From the NCBI GenBank assembly GCA_022181065.1, contig BQMY01000099.1, positions 1 through 54,416 of the forward strand: a stretch of 54,416 bases of DNA. The letters run 5' to 3'. Origin of the DNA: Melioribacteraceae bacterium. GTDB lineage: Bacteria; Bacteroidota; Ignavibacteria; Ignavibacteriales; Melioribacteraceae. A program made the translations under genes and the position numbers. The notes beneath the pieces are model-generated. The model ran no database searches, had not been told where the DNA came from, and saw only the letters and a list, made by a program, of their open reading frames with translations. Shown here in pieces: positions 1-9,937 of this stretch. Each line of letters opens with the position of its first letter. Position 1 is the stretch's first letter.

Positions 1-179
1 ATATTTTTCTGGCTGTCCCATAATTTACTCCTTTGATGGTGCAACTTATTTCAGGACTTCACAGGTGATTGCAGAAGGGTTGTGAGGGTGCTTCCCCGCC
101 TTGCGGGACAGGCGATAAACTCAGCAGCCCTCCATGCTGATGCAATCTATTTTAAAAAAACTTTTGTTATGTTCATTTC

Positions 180-866
180 TTATACCAGCTTCTTCCCTTT
201 CGCAATTAGCCAGATCGTGAGGGATAATTCACCAACCACACCCGGAATAATAACGATCATCGATAAAATTTCTTTATACTCAAGATAGTCGGACATGAGG
301 AAATAGGCGGTACTATCCACAAGATAACCCACACCCGCGACTAAAAGAAGATAGCCTATAAATTTCGGGACAATTCCCGATTTTAATATCAATCCCGCCA
401 AAGCGAAAAGATGCACCCCGAAAAACACAAGTCCAACCAGCCATGTAATGTTGAAATCACCAAGTCCGGCCATTACAAGCGCATTTAGAATATCACTACC
501 TTTCTCTATTGGCAAACCGCCGCCAATAATATTCATAACTGACACGAGGTGGTATAATGCCACTCCAAAAATGGCAGCGTTTACAAGTCGGAACCAACCC
601 GCGAAAAGTGATAAGTTTTCATCTGTATTTTTAAAGAGAAGATAAAGAGCCCAGGCAACAACAACATCAGCAATTACCATAATTACAAAACTTAGTACCC
701 CAACCCTGAACATAAAATTGCTTTCGGTCAGATTGGAAATTGTGGCGGCTGCATCACCCGGAACAACTAAACCCTCCACAACTACAAAGTTCGCGAAAAT
801 ACCAGTAACAAAAATCACCAGATATGCCCATCCAGCCAAAATGGGAAGATTTTTATTCTGAAACAT
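180..866 (-). CDS. DUF4386-like multi-pass membrane protein
   Basis: A 228-residue hydrophobic protein with about six predicted membrane helices (near residues 8-30, 50-75, 85-108, 138-160, 165-185 and 200-222). The overall pattern, an N-terminal helix followed by a short polar loop, a helix pair and a central Phe-Arg-Leu-Val-Asn-Ala segment, resembles the DUF4386 family of uncharacterised bacterial inner-membrane proteins. No catalytic residues can be named. The ATG at 866 is preceded by a strong ribosome site (AAGGAGG, 7 bases upstream), so the start is secure. It has its own upstream gap that also holds the terminator of the next gene, so it is probably a single-gene unit. Function unknown; family assignment is from memory of the pattern. 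Confidence 0.75.
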   Translation of the reverse strand: MFQNKNLPILAGWAYLVIFVTGIFANFVVVEGLVVPGDAAATISNLTESNFMFRVGVLSFVIMVIADVVVAWALYLLFKNTDENLSLFAGWFRLVNAAIFGVALYHLVSVMNIIGGGLPIEKGSDILNALVMAGLGDFNITWLVGLVFFGVHLFALAGLILKSGIVPKFIGYLLLVAGVGYLVDSTAYFLMSDYLEYKEILSMIVIIPGVVGELSLTIWLIAKGKKLV

Positions 867-1002
867 TTGTTTTCCTCCTTGCTTGAATTATCAGGATATT
901 TCATCCACTTATCAAATATAAAATAATTTCTTTTTCAGCACAGTAAAATTGAAATTAAGTTTATTAAAGGATATTTAGACTGATGAGATTGATAAATGTT
1001 AC

Positions 1003-1031
1003 AAAAAAAGGTCGGGCGAAAACACCCGACC
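1003..1031 (-). terminator. Rho-independent terminator of the chemotaxis receptor gene
   Basis: On the minus strand an 8-base GC-rich stem (GGTCGGGT / GCCCGACC with one G-U type pair) closes a short loop and is followed directly by seven T. It sits about 40 bases past the stop codon of the receptor gene that ends at 1070. Confidence 0.85.
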
Positions 1032-1069
1032 AAGCCGTAATTGGATAATTTCCCTCTTAACCAACTATA

Positions 1070-2812
1070 CTAATTGTAATGTTCATTCAGCATGAAAGGA
1101 TTTTTACTTTCAACTCCTTTTGATTCATCGTGAAGGACTGAATTACGTATATTAAATCTGTCAACCAGGGAACTGAGATTCACGGTAAGATTATTTAGAT
1201 TTTCAGATGCCCTTGCAATTTCCTGCGTTGTTGACGCGGTTTGATGCGCGACACTGCTGATCCCTTCAATACTTCTGCTTATCTGTTCCGCGGAGGATGA
1301 TTGTTCTTCACTTGCGGTTGCTACCTGATTTACATCATCAACCACTTTTACAGACGCTTCGATGATCTGACGAAGAGAATTTCCTGCTTCTTCGGCAAGT
1401 TTTTTGCCTTTACTAACCTCTTCGTTACCGGTTTTTATAGATTCAACAGCACCGGTTGTATCAGTCTGAATCTGTTTAATCATGGTAGCGATTTCTTTAG
1501 TTGCTTTGGTAGTCCTCTCAGCAAGTTTTCTCACTTCATCCGCGACAACGGCAAAACCGCGTCCATGTTCTCCTGCTCTCGCTGCCTCGATCGCCGCGTT
1601 AAGCGCGAGCAGATTTGTCTGGTCTGCAATTTCATCAATCACCTGGATAATTTCCCCAATCTGATCACTGCTGTGTCCTAATTGTTCGATTGTTGAGGCG
1701 GCACGATTTACAACATCGGCAATTCTTTCAATACCTTCTATAGTCTTTTTAACGACCTCACCACCGGTTTTGGCAATTTCCCCCGCGTTTTTCGCGTTTG
1801 AGGCGGCACCGTTTGAGTTTCGGGATGTTTCCACAATTGTGGTAGTCATCTGCTCAACGGCACTTGCCACCTCACTCGACTGCATCGACTGTTCCTGAGC
1901 TCCTGCCGCCATCTCTTCAGCGCTTGATGAAATCTGCGCGCTCGCCGTAGAAGTAGCTCCTACCGCGTCCCTGATCTGCAATAACATGGAATTAAAATTC
2001 TCGACAGATTTGTTAAATCCATTAAACAATTTTCCGATATCATCATTTTCTCTTTCGGGCTTAACATTGATAGTAAGATCACCATCAGCGAATTTGCTCA
2101 TCTCTGAAAGCAGAGTTTTGGTTGATCTTTCCAGATAATTCTGAATTTCCTTTATATTTGTAATATCAGCAACATATTCCAACGCTCCCACAATGTTACC
2201 CTGACCATCTGTAATCGGGGCGCCTGTGTACATTATCGGCAGATTACCCCCACCGGCATGCGAAACAGTTTCCTCTGTTACTTCACTATTTCTTTTCATT
2301 GCCTGCATGCAAGCGCATTTATCTGTGCGGCAATGATCAGTTTTGAAATAGTCATAACATTTTTTGCCCACAAGGTTTTCCTGAGTAGTGTTCAGCAATT
2401 TAGCCCCTTTTTCATTCATATACTGAATATTAAAATCCTTGTCGATAAGCATCACCGGTGTGGGGACTTTATTAAGATTCTGAACCTGCATATCCAGCTT
2501 CTGCACCAAAACTTTTAAGGAGCCTGCAAGGTGCCCAACTTCATCATTTGTATTAACATTAAAATCAACGTTGGTATTGCCCGATTCATATGCTTTTACA
2601 TCACCTAACAATTCCAGGATAGGTACGCACATCTTATTTGCAGAAAATAATGATGCACCAATAACAGCAGCATAAACTACTAAATTGAATAGGCTAAACA
2701 ACTCTGAAAAATTAAAACCATGGTTGGATATTGTCATCACAAGGACAGGCAAAAGCCCTAGTGATAAGAGTAAAATAACTAGCTTCGTTTTGATACTTGA
2801 TTGATTGTCCAT
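1070..2812 (-). CDS. Methyl-accepting chemotaxis protein with a Cys-rich PAS domain
   Basis: A 580-residue receptor that would signal through CheA/CheW. Two close membrane helices (about 10-28 and 40-58) leave only a very short periplasmic loop, so there is no ordinary periplasmic sensor. A HAMP domain follows (about 60-110), then a PAS domain (about 113-225) with four cysteines at 152, 161, 166 and 168, then a second HAMP-like stretch (about 235-285), then the methyl-accepting coiled coil. The hairpin tip motif [18 protein letters not shown] with the following [18 protein letters not shown] is intact. Start ATG at 2812 has GGAG 8 bases upstream. No CheR/CheB-tethering pentapeptide is seen at the C-terminus. 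No other chemotaxis genes are nearby. The input is probably cytoplasmic, perhaps redox or metal, which is an inference from the cysteines. Confidence 0.93.
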   Translation of the reverse strand: MDNQSSIKTKLVILLLSLGLLPVLVMTISNHGFNFSELFSLFNLVVYAAVIGASLFSANKMCVPILELLGDVKAYESGNTNVDFNVNTNDEVGHLAGSLKVLVQKLDMQVQNLNKVPTPVMLIDKDFNIQYMNEKGAKLLNTTQENLVGKKCYDYFKTDHCRTDKCACMQAMKRNSEVTEETVSHAGGGNLPIMYTGAPITDGQGNIVGALEYVADITNIKEIQNYLERSTKTLLSEMSKFADGDLTINVKPERENDDIGKLFNGFNKSVENFNSMLLQIRDAVGATSTASAQISSSAEEMAAGAQEQSMQSSEVASAVEQMTTTIVETSRNSNGAASNAKNAGEIAKTGGEVVKKTIEGIERIADVVNRAASTIEQLGHSSDQIGEIIQVIDEIADQTNLLALNAAIEAARAGEHGRGFAVVADEVRKLAERTTKATKEIATMIKQIQTDTTGAVESIKTGNEEVSKGKKLAEEAGNSLRQIIEASVKVVDDVNQVATASEEQSSSAEQISRSIEGISSVAHQTASTTQEIARASENLNNLTVNLSSLVDRFNIRNSVLHDESKGVESKNPFMLNEHYN

Positions 2813-2920
2813 TTAAGCTCTCCCGCTGAATGATAATTTGCCCTAAAATGTAGAAAAGTAGATTATATTATTATACCTATAGGATTATCGAGCTCGTAAT
2901 TAATAATTTTAATGATATTC

Positions 2921-2981
2921 AATAAGCGAGAATTATTTGCAGTAAGCGCGACAATTTTGCAGTAAACGAGACTATTGTTGC
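2921..2981. repeat. Three phased 20-21 bp direct repeats
   Basis: Three back-to-back copies: 2921-2940, 2941-2960 and 2961-2981. Each has the form ARTAARCGMGA followed by an AT-rich stretch ending in TTGC, and the first bases of a fourth copy (AGTG) follow. They lie between the end of the GH16 gene (3018) and the start of the receptor gene (2812), about 110-170 bases upstream of the latter. Being phased at two helical turns, they could bind a regulator of the receptor gene. No protein is known for them. Confidence 0.6.
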
Positions 2982-3017
2982 AGTGAAAAAACATATTCCT
3001 GAATTGAAGAAGCAGTT

Positions 3018-5135
3018 TTATTTGAGCAGATTAAGTTTAATTACCCTGAAATGATCAACAAATCGTAAATTGGCAAAATAGATTCCGCTCGGCAAAGTCT
3101 CGGCATTGAAATCAACAGAATAATTTCCGGGTGCCAACGAATCATCAATTAGTTCTGTGACTAAATTTCCCAAAACATCATAGATTTTCAAAGTAACGGG
3201 ATGACTCTGTAGCGATGGTGGAATTGTAAAACTAATTTTTGTTGACGGGTTAAAAGGATTGGGGTAGTTTTGATTTAATGTAAATTTAACTTCATTTAAT
3301 TCATTCTCGACTGAGCTCACCTCATCGATAGAAAAGTTATTACCGGAAGTATCTCTCAATGATGTATTGGATTTATCAATCAACATTACAAGGCATTCAT
3401 CCGATACTAAATCCGGAACTCTCCATCTGTGAATACCAAATTCGCTTGTAACTTCCTGTGTAATAAATTCCCAGTTTGAGCCGTTGTCGGTGCTGATACC
3501 TATCATCAGATTATCTACCATCAGCGAGCTCCATCTCACTTCGGCAATACCATTTTTGGTGTACGATTCTCCGCCATCGGGTGATATAAGATTAATTTTC
3601 GGCTCAGCGTTTACGGGGTAGAACTCGAAATAGTTCAGATTGAAACTCCCAACATCAATTTTTACCCGGAGAGTATAAGTACCCGGTTCAAGAACCGCAG
3701 TCGTTTCAACTGTCTGCCATTCCTGCCAACCACCTGTATTTGGAACGGAGATAATTCCGGTAATATCTGTACCATCCAGCTCAATGTGAAATTTTCCATC
3801 ACCATTTTCCGAAGCAACACGGGCAGATATTATATGTTCACCACCTGTATCAAGAGTAATATCATAATCAAGCCATTCGCCTGCAGAGGTATATCCGATG
3901 TTGTATCCTTCACCAACATCAGTACAACCCTCAATATCAACCTGACTTGCACTTCGGTAAGCGCCACCATTATTGGATGCATCAGTATCATAATATGCTT
4001 CACCCGCAGAGCCGATATTAAAATTTTCAGCCTCAATTTTTCCCGGCAATAGATTTAACCAACCTTTATAAGGTGCCTCAACACAATTAGCACCGACTTT
4101 AATCTGCATAGATTCCGATTTTCCCTCAAATCCATCAGAAGTAACCGCGACAGCTTTTATATTGTAGCAGCCAGGTTTTACGTTTTCCCACGTCATAATA
4201 TATGGTTCAATTTCCGTGGTGCCTATCCTTACCTGATCCTGATAGAAATCAACACGTTTTATATTTCCTTCAAAATTCACGTCAGCATTGATGACGATTA
4301 CGTCTCCAGGTTCAAAACTTGTACTGGTTGGTTCAGAAATTGTAACAACCGGAATTGCAGCAAGATTATTATAAACTCTCACATAATCAACGTACATCTT
4401 CTGCGGAAATTGTGTTGACGCATTAGGATTACCGGGCCAGTTCCCTCCAACAGCTACATTGAGGAGTATGAAATGTTCTTCATGAAATTCACTCATCGTT
4501 TCGGAGGTGATATCAGATTGATAATATTCATTCCCATCAACAAACCAGCGAATGGAATTTGGGGTCCATTCAATAGTGAAAATGTGATAATCATCTGCAA
4601 AAATACCGCTGTTTAACGAATAATGATCACCCTGATATTTATGACCATTATCATCCCAATGAAGAGTTCCGTGGGCGACATTATCATTATTGGTGCCGCC
4701 AATCATCTCCATTACATCAATCTCACCGCACGCAGGCCAACCGATGGAGGAGATGCTCTCACCAAGCATCCAGAACGCGGGCCAGATACCCTGACCGAAA
4801 GGTAATTTGATGCGTGCCTCAACTTTGCCGTACCTGAAAAACTGTTTACCCTGTGTTTTTAGTCTGGCAGAAGTATATTCCCTTCCTCCAAAATTTTCTT
4901 TTTTCGCTTCAATAACCAGTTTACCATCCTGGATATAGGAGTTATTATCACCATCCCGATAATATTGAAGCTCATTGTTTCCCCAGCCTCCGCCGCCGGT
5001 TTCTCTTGTCCAATCATTTGTATTAAGCGAGGTGCCCGCAAACTCGTCAGACCAAACGAGCGTATAATTTTGGGCTGAAACAAAAATATTTACAGTAACA
5101 AACAAAAAGATGAAATATTTTGATTTAGTTGTCAT
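3018..5135 (-). CDS. Secreted GH16 beta-glucanase with CBM6 and T9SS tail
   Basis: An endo-beta-1,3(4)-glucanase (laminarinase/lichenase type) exported to the surface. The reading frame extends to a TTG at 5159, but the ATG at 5135 begins a proper signal peptide (MTTKSKYFIFLFVTVNIFVSA), so I use that. Numbered from the TTG: GH16 domain about 31-265 with the catalytic signature GEIDVME (Glu146, Asp148, Glu151); an Ig-like domain about 270-355; a CBM6 domain about 370-515 beginning KIEAENF; a Kre9/KNH-like sandwich (SPDGGE) about 525-615; and a T9SS sorting domain with NYPNPFNPST and a terminal Lys. It is the last gene of the long operon, 39 bases after the other GH16 gene. CBM6 modules commonly bind beta-glucan chain ends. 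Substrate is inferred from family. Confidence 0.93.
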   Translation of the reverse strand: MTTKSKYFIFLFVTVNIFVSAQNYTLVWSDEFAGTSLNTNDWTRETGGGGWGNNELQYYRDGDNNSYIQDGKLVIEAKKENFGGREYTSARLKTQGKQFFRYGKVEARIKLPFGQGIWPAFWMLGESISSIGWPACGEIDVMEMIGGTNNDNVAHGTLHWDDNGHKYQGDHYSLNSGIFADDYHIFTIEWTPNSIRWFVDGNEYYQSDITSETMSEFHEEHFILLNVAVGGNWPGNPNASTQFPQKMYVDYVRVYNNLAAIPVVTISEPTSTSFEPGDVIVINADVNFEGNIKRVDFYQDQVRIGTTEIEPYIMTWENVKPGCYNIKAVAVTSDGFEGKSESMQIKVGANCVEAPYKGWLNLLPGKIEAENFNIGSAGEAYYDTDASNNGGAYRSASQVDIEGCTDVGEGYNIGYTSAGEWLDYDITLDTGGEHIISARVASENGDGKFHIELDGTDITGIISVPNTGGWQEWQTVETTAVLEPGTYTLRVKIDVGSFNLNYFEFYPVNAEPKINLISPDGGESYTKNGIAEVRWSSLMVDNLMIGISTDNGSNWEFITQEVTSEFGIHRWRVPDLVSDECLVMLIDKSNTSLRDTSGNNFSIDEVSSVENELNEVKFTLNQNYPNPFNPSTKISFTIPPSLQSHPVTLKIYDVLGNLVTELIDDSLAPGNYSVDFNAETLPSGIYFANLRFVDHFRVIKLNLLK

Positions 5136-5198
5136 AACCACTAATCTGCAATTGAACAAAAGTTTTACCGCGACGGAGTACCAGAGTAACCATGCGAG

Positions 5199-6029
5199 TT
5201 AATTTTTTTGATAGACTCTTATATAATCCACTTCCATTCTTTGTGGAAATGTTGTGTTTTCATCAGGATAACCGGGCCAGTTACCTCCAACAGCTATATT
5301 GAGTATAAGGTGGAATCTTCTATTGAATGGCGCGGGATAATCATGCCCGGTGCTGTGCCATTCAGTTTGTGTGGCATAGAGATTGTCATCAATGTACCAG
5401 CGCATTTCGTTTTCTTCCCACTCAAATACGAAAACATGAAAATCTGAAGCGAATGATCCATTCTGGAGAGTAATACTTTCACCTGTATGAACATTATTAG
5501 GTGAAGTTCCGCCATAATGAATGGTTCCATAAACAGTTTCGGGCTGATGACCAAGTAATTCCATTATATCTATTTCTCCACTTGCAGCCCAGCCGCCATA
5601 TACCCAATCGGTAGGAAGCATCCAGATCGCCGGCCAGATTCCCTGTCCGTATGGTAATCTTGCCTTAACTTCAATTCTGCCATACAGCCAGTCACCTTTC
5701 CCCCTTGTTACAATTCTCGCGGATGTATATTCAACTCCCGCGTCAGGATATTGGTGAGCCTCTATTACAAGATGTCCGTTTTCAGCGCGGGAATTTACTT
5801 CATCATCGGTATAGTACTGGAGTTCATTATTTCCCCAGCCGCTATCTCCTATATCATATCCCCACTTTGTTGAGTCGGGCTTGCCTGTATAGTCGAATTC
5901 ATCACTCCAAACCAGTGTGTATTCATCTGATCCTGTTTCAGGCTCTGACGGGTTATCATCAGATTGACAACCCGCCTGAGAAAAGATCAATAACAAAATC
6001 GGCAATAAAACTAATTTATTTAATCTCAT
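5199..6029 (-). CDS. GH16 beta-glucanase lipoprotein
   Basis: A single-domain GH16 enzyme of 276 residues with a lipoprotein signal peptide (lipobox SQAGC, Cys21), so it is membrane tethered rather than released. The catalytic signature is GEIDIME (Glu152, Asp154, Glu157), and the aromatic GQGIWPAIWML segment before it is typical of laminarinases and lichenases. It lacks the CBM6 and T9SS tail of its neighbour, which makes the two a tethered/secreted pair acting on the same kind of polymer. The ATG at 6029 lies 2 bases after the stop of the symporter gene, so translation is probably coupled. Likely product: laminari- or mixed-linkage oligosaccharides; the exact linkage cannot be read from sequence. 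Confidence 0.93.
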   Translation of the reverse strand: MRLNKLVLLPILLLIFSQAGCQSDDNPSEPETGSDEYTLVWSDEFDYTGKPDSTKWGYDIGDSGWGNNELQYYTDDEVNSRAENGHLVIEAHQYPDAGVEYTSARIVTRGKGDWLYGRIEVKARLPYGQGIWPAIWMLPTDWVYGGWAASGEIDIMELLGHQPETVYGTIHYGGTSPNNVHTGESITLQNGSFASDFHVFVFEWEENEMRWYIDDNLYATQTEWHSTGHDYPAPFNRRFHLILNIAVGGNWPGYPDENTTFPQRMEVDYIRVYQKN

Positions 6030-6031
6030 TT

Positions 6032-7669
6032 TTACCAGAATACTGTGTATAAAACTGCCAAAATTAAAAGAATCGTGTAAGCCATAATATTGAACGCTCT
6101 TTCGGTAACAAAAATTTCAGAAGTAAGAGAGATACCGTTTTTATCATCATCTACGTCTGAAGTTGTCAAACTGACCATTGCGATAATTACAATACTGATA
6201 AGGAATGTATATAACATCTGATCCATAAATGGTAACCCGATAAAATCGAGTTTCAGGAATAACGCCACTGGTATTGATAGAAGCGCGCCATATATAGCTC
6301 CTCTCGTTGTAACTTTTTTCCAGAAGAGACCAAGCATGGCAACTGCAAGTATTCCCGGGCTAACGAGTCCGGTGTATTCCTGAATATACTGGAACGCCTG
6401 TGGTACACTACTCAGCAATGGTGCTACAAGTCCGCCAATGATCAACGCGATAGCAGCACTCATTCTTCCCACTTTAACGAGCTGTTTTTCAGATTTGTCT
6501 TTTCCAATATAAGGCTTGTAAATATCCATTGTGAAAATTGTGGCTGTAGAATTAAGCATTGAAGCAAGAGAAGAAACTATCGCTGCTGTAAGAGCCGCAA
6601 CCACAACACCTTTCAGACCAACCGGAATAAAGTGGCTGATCAGCCATGGATACGCTTTATCATAATTTATTCCGCCATCACCTTTCGCGAATGAGTCACG
6701 GATACCATCAATAACCGCTGTTCCTTCAGGCTGCATATAAAGTACATAAACTATAATTCCCGGAACTACTACAATCAAAGGAATGATAAGTTTCAGGAAA
6801 GCAGCGAAAGCAATACCTTTCTGCGCTTCTTTAAGAGATTTTGCCGCAAGAGTTCTTTGAATAATGTACTGGTTAAAACCCCAATAGTAGAGGTTGGCAA
6901 TCCACATACCTCCCACCAGAACGGCTATTCCGGGCAGATTATCGAACTCGGGGTGACTCCGGTCGAGGATCATATCAAATCTGTCTCCCGCGGTATCAAA
7001 AAGATGTGACATACCCGCGATAACACCACCATCCGGTGTTACGTGATCAAGAGCGATTACTGTTGCGATGATTCCGCCAAGAACAAGTAAAATCACCTGT
7101 ATAACGTCAGTCCACGCAACAGCTGATAAACCTCCGTATAACGAGTAAGCCGCGGCTATCACACCAAGCAGTACAATAAAGGGCAGGATAAGTGTGCCGT
7201 CACCCACACCCATAATTGTATCAAGAGCTTTGGCACCGAGGAACAGCACCGATGTAAGGTTTACAAAAATAAATAGGAATATCCAGAATATCGCGAGAAT
7301 GGTTTTTAACGTTTTATTATATCTTTTCTCAATATATTCGGGAATTGTGTAAATCTTTTTCTCAATGAAAACAGGTAGAAAATACTTACCTACAATAATA
7401 AGTGTTAGCGCTGCCATCCACTCATAGGATGCGATCGCTAGTCCGCCAGCAAAACCTGAGCCAGACATACCAATAATCTGTTCTGCCGAGATGTTCGCGG
7501 CAATTAATGAAGCGCCTATTGCCCACCAGGTTAGTGAATTACCCGCAAGAAAGTAATCTTTACTATCCTTTTCGTGGCCTTTTTTGTTTCGTGATACATA
7601 AAGCCCTAAACCTACAATTCCAATAATGTAAAGGGCAAAAACAACATAGTCAATATTCGAAAAATTCAT
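6032..7669 (-). CDS. Sodium/solute symporter (SSS family), sugar type
   Basis: A 545-residue inner-membrane transporter with about 14 hydrophobic helices, of the sodium/solute symporter family and closest in pattern to the SGLT-like sugar transporters. Visible family landmarks are the early DYFLAGNSLTWWAIGASL segment, ISAEQIIGMSGSGFAGGLA, the NQYIIQRTLAAKSLKEAQKG segment in the middle, and SSLASMLNSTATIFTMDIY. It would import glucose or a short glucan product using the sodium gradient. The ATG at 7669 has AGGA 8 bases upstream. It is in the operon between GH3 (17-base gap) and GH16 (2-base gap). A second, diverged member opens the same operon, suggesting two different imported sugars. Confidence 0.92.
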   Translation of the reverse strand: MNFSNIDYVVFALYIIGIVGLGLYVSRNKKGHEKDSKDYFLAGNSLTWWAIGASLIAANISAEQIIGMSGSGFAGGLAIASYEWMAALTLIIVGKYFLPVFIEKKIYTIPEYIEKRYNKTLKTILAIFWIFLFIFVNLTSVLFLGAKALDTIMGVGDGTLILPFIVLLGVIAAAYSLYGGLSAVAWTDVIQVILLVLGGIIATVIALDHVTPDGGVIAGMSHLFDTAGDRFDMILDRSHPEFDNLPGIAVLVGGMWIANLYYWGFNQYIIQRTLAAKSLKEAQKGIAFAAFLKLIIPLIVVVPGIIVYVLYMQPEGTAVIDGIRDSFAKGDGGINYDKAYPWLISHFIPVGLKGVVVAALTAAIVSSLASMLNSTATIFTMDIYKPYIGKDKSEKQLVKVGRMSAAIALIIGGLVAPLLSSVPQAFQYIQEYTGLVSPGILAVAMLGLFWKKVTTRGAIYGALLSIPVALFLKLDFIGLPFMDQMLYTFLISIVIIAMVSLTTSDVDDDKNGISLTSEIFVTERAFNIMAYTILLILAVLYTVFW

Positions 7670-7686
7670 TCCGGGTTCCTGTAAAT

Positions 7687-9909
7687 TTAGTTCACGGTAA
7701 ATGATTGAGATAAATTGGATACTGTTACTTTAAATTCACCGGGTTCGATAACTTTTTTGTTATCTCTACCATAAAAAGCAAGAGCATCAGATTTAAGAGA
7801 GAAATATACGGTTTTCTCTTCGCCCGGTTTTAATAAAATTTTATCAAAAGCTTTCAATTGTTTTACAGGTCTGGTAACTGTTCCAAATAAATCAGTAAGA
7901 TAAACTTCAACCGCCTCTTTACCCGCTCTTTTTCCTGTGTTTTTAACTTTAACGGATACTTTAATTTCATCGGTTTTGCTGTAATCTGATTTATCAAGTT
8001 TCAGATCACTGTACTTAAAAGTTGTATAGCTTAATCCATGACCGAAAGTCCATTGCGGAGTAACATAGTTAACATCAAACTCTTCAATAGGTTTATAGTC
8101 ATATGTGGTATAACCGTTTACATATTTCGGGTAGCTGAATGGAAGTTTTCCACTTGGATTGTTATCACCAAACAAAACATCAGCAATAGCGTCTCCGCCT
8201 TCCATTCCGGGAAGCATCGCAACCAGAATCGCGCCGGATTTATCAACAATTTCATTCATTACTCTCGGTCTGCCCTGTATCATTACCAGCACTATAGGTT
8301 TACCTGACCCTGACAGTTTGTGTACCAATTCAATCTGTTTACTGTCCAACGCCAGATTATTGATATTACCCGGTGTTTCACAATATGGAGCTTCACCCAG
8401 ACAAGCAACAATTACATCTGCGTCTCCTGCTGATTTGACAGCATCTTCTGTGTTTGCTGCATAAATAACATTATCAGTTCCGATTTTTGCCTGCACAGCT
8501 TCCAATACTGTATTTTTTTCATGAGGATAAGCTTCTTCCATATCCCCCTGCCATGTGATTGTCCACCCACCGTTCAATACAGAAAGTTTGTTAGCGTTCG
8601 GACCTGTAACAAGCACTTTGGCGTCTTTCGAAAGCGGCAGCAGATCGTTTTCATTTTTTACGAGTGTAAGAACCTCAGCTGCGGCTTCTTTATTGATATT
8701 TGTAAATTCTTTTGTAGCGAACTTATTGAACATCGATTCATCCGGATAAGGATTATCGAACAGTCCAACCTTCATTTTTACATATAAAATTCTGCCAACT
8801 GCGTCATCGATTCTCTCCATCGGAACTTCGCCATCTTTTACCAGTTCCACGAGAAGTTCATAGAAAGAATAGTCGAATGGAACCATACTCATATCCATTC
8901 CCGCCATCACAGCCATTTTAACAGCTTCTTTTGGAGTTGCCGCAACCATGTCGCGTGTATGTAAACGCTCTATGTCTTCCCAGTCGGAAACAATAAAACC
9001 TTTAAAACCCAATTCCTTTTTGAGCACTTCAGTAAGCAGGTAGCTATCAGAGTGGGTTGGAATTCCATTTATTTCACCAGAGTTTACCATTACAGTCAGG
9101 CAACCCTGATTGACTGCTTCTTCAAATGGTGGCAGGAATATATCCCGTACCATTCTTTCAGGTATCCATGCAGGTGTACGATCCTGTCCGTTTTTAGGTA
9201 CGCTATACCCGAGGTAGTGTTTCATACATGTGGCAACTCTATCGGGATCACCCATATTATCACCCTGCTGACCAATAACGTAGTTTCTTCCCATGACAGT
9301 GGTCAGGTGAACATCCTCTCCGAATGTTTCCCAGAATCTTGGCCATAAAGGTTCGCGACCCATGCCAAGTACCGGATTAAAATTCCATGGAATACCCGAT
9401 GCTCTCATTTCTATAGCTGTAATTTCACCGGCTTTTTTTACAAGTTCCGGATTACGGGAAGCAGCCATAGATATAGCCTGCGGGAACAAAGTAGCACCCA
9501 ATGTATAAGTTACACCGTGGATGGCGTCAATTCCATAAATAACAGGAATTTTAACTTTGGTTTCATTAAGAGCAATATCCTGAATCAGATTGATTATATC
9601 GTGCCAGTGTTCTTTGGAATATGCCATCTGCCAAACATTAAGAAATGAACCGATATGGTATTTTGTTATCGCTTCACGAACAACAGCGGTATCAATCATA
9701 TGAACTGTATCAAGATTACCGGGCTGTTTGGAAATAGATTGCATAGTTATTTGGGTCATCTGACCCACTTTTTCTTCAACTGTCATTTCAGACAGTAATT
9801 TTTCAATTTTATCCTGCATTACCTCTTCTTTGAGAACTGTTTTTTCAGGCATAAATTTGTAAGCCGACAAAGCTAACAGAAGAATTAAACCAAAAATTGT
9901 TCCTTTCAT
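7687..9909 (-). CDS. GH3 beta-glucosidase
   Basis: A periplasmic or envelope beta-glucosidase of about 740 residues. The frame can begin at a GTG (9915), but the ATG at 9909 has GGAG placed 5 bases upstream, so I use it. Residues 1-22 form a signal peptide or anchor. The GH3 N-terminal barrel (about 35-390) includes the KHYLGY substrate motif and the nucleophile motif VSDWED (Asp311 in the longer numbering). The alpha/beta sandwich (about 410-620) and a C-terminal fibronectin-III-like domain (about 650-740) follow, as in full-length BglX-type enzymes. It would split cello- or laminari-oligosaccharides released by GH9, GH5 and GH16 into glucose. It has no T9SS tail, consistent with action inside the outer membrane. 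Confidence 0.94.
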   Translation of the reverse strand: MKGTIFGLILLLALSAYKFMPEKTVLKEEVMQDKIEKLLSEMTVEEKVGQMTQITMQSISKQPGNLDTVHMIDTAVVREAITKYHIGSFLNVWQMAYSKEHWHDIINLIQDIALNETKVKIPVIYGIDAIHGVTYTLGATLFPQAISMAASRNPELVKKAGEITAIEMRASGIPWNFNPVLGMGREPLWPRFWETFGEDVHLTTVMGRNYVIGQQGDNMGDPDRVATCMKHYLGYSVPKNGQDRTPAWIPERMVRDIFLPPFEEAVNQGCLTVMVNSGEINGIPTHSDSYLLTEVLKKELGFKGFIVSDWEDIERLHTRDMVAATPKEAVKMAVMAGMDMSMVPFDYSFYELLVELVKDGEVPMERIDDAVGRILYVKMKVGLFDNPYPDESMFNKFATKEFTNINKEAAAEVLTLVKNENDLLPLSKDAKVLVTGPNANKLSVLNGGWTITWQGDMEEAYPHEKNTVLEAVQAKIGTDNVIYAANTEDAVKSAGDADVIVACLGEAPYCETPGNINNLALDSKQIELVHKLSGSGKPIVLVMIQGRPRVMNEIVDKSGAILVAMLPGMEGGDAIADVLFGDNNPSGKLPFSYPKYVNGYTTYDYKPIEEFDVNYVTPQWTFGHGLSYTTFKYSDLKLDKSDYSKTDEIKVSVKVKNTGKRAGKEAVEVYLTDLFGTVTRPVKQLKAFDKILLKPGEEKTVYFSLKSDALAFYGRDNKKVIEPGEFKVTVSNLSQSFTVN

Positions 9910-9937
9910 TATCACTCCGGAAAGAAAAACGTCAATA

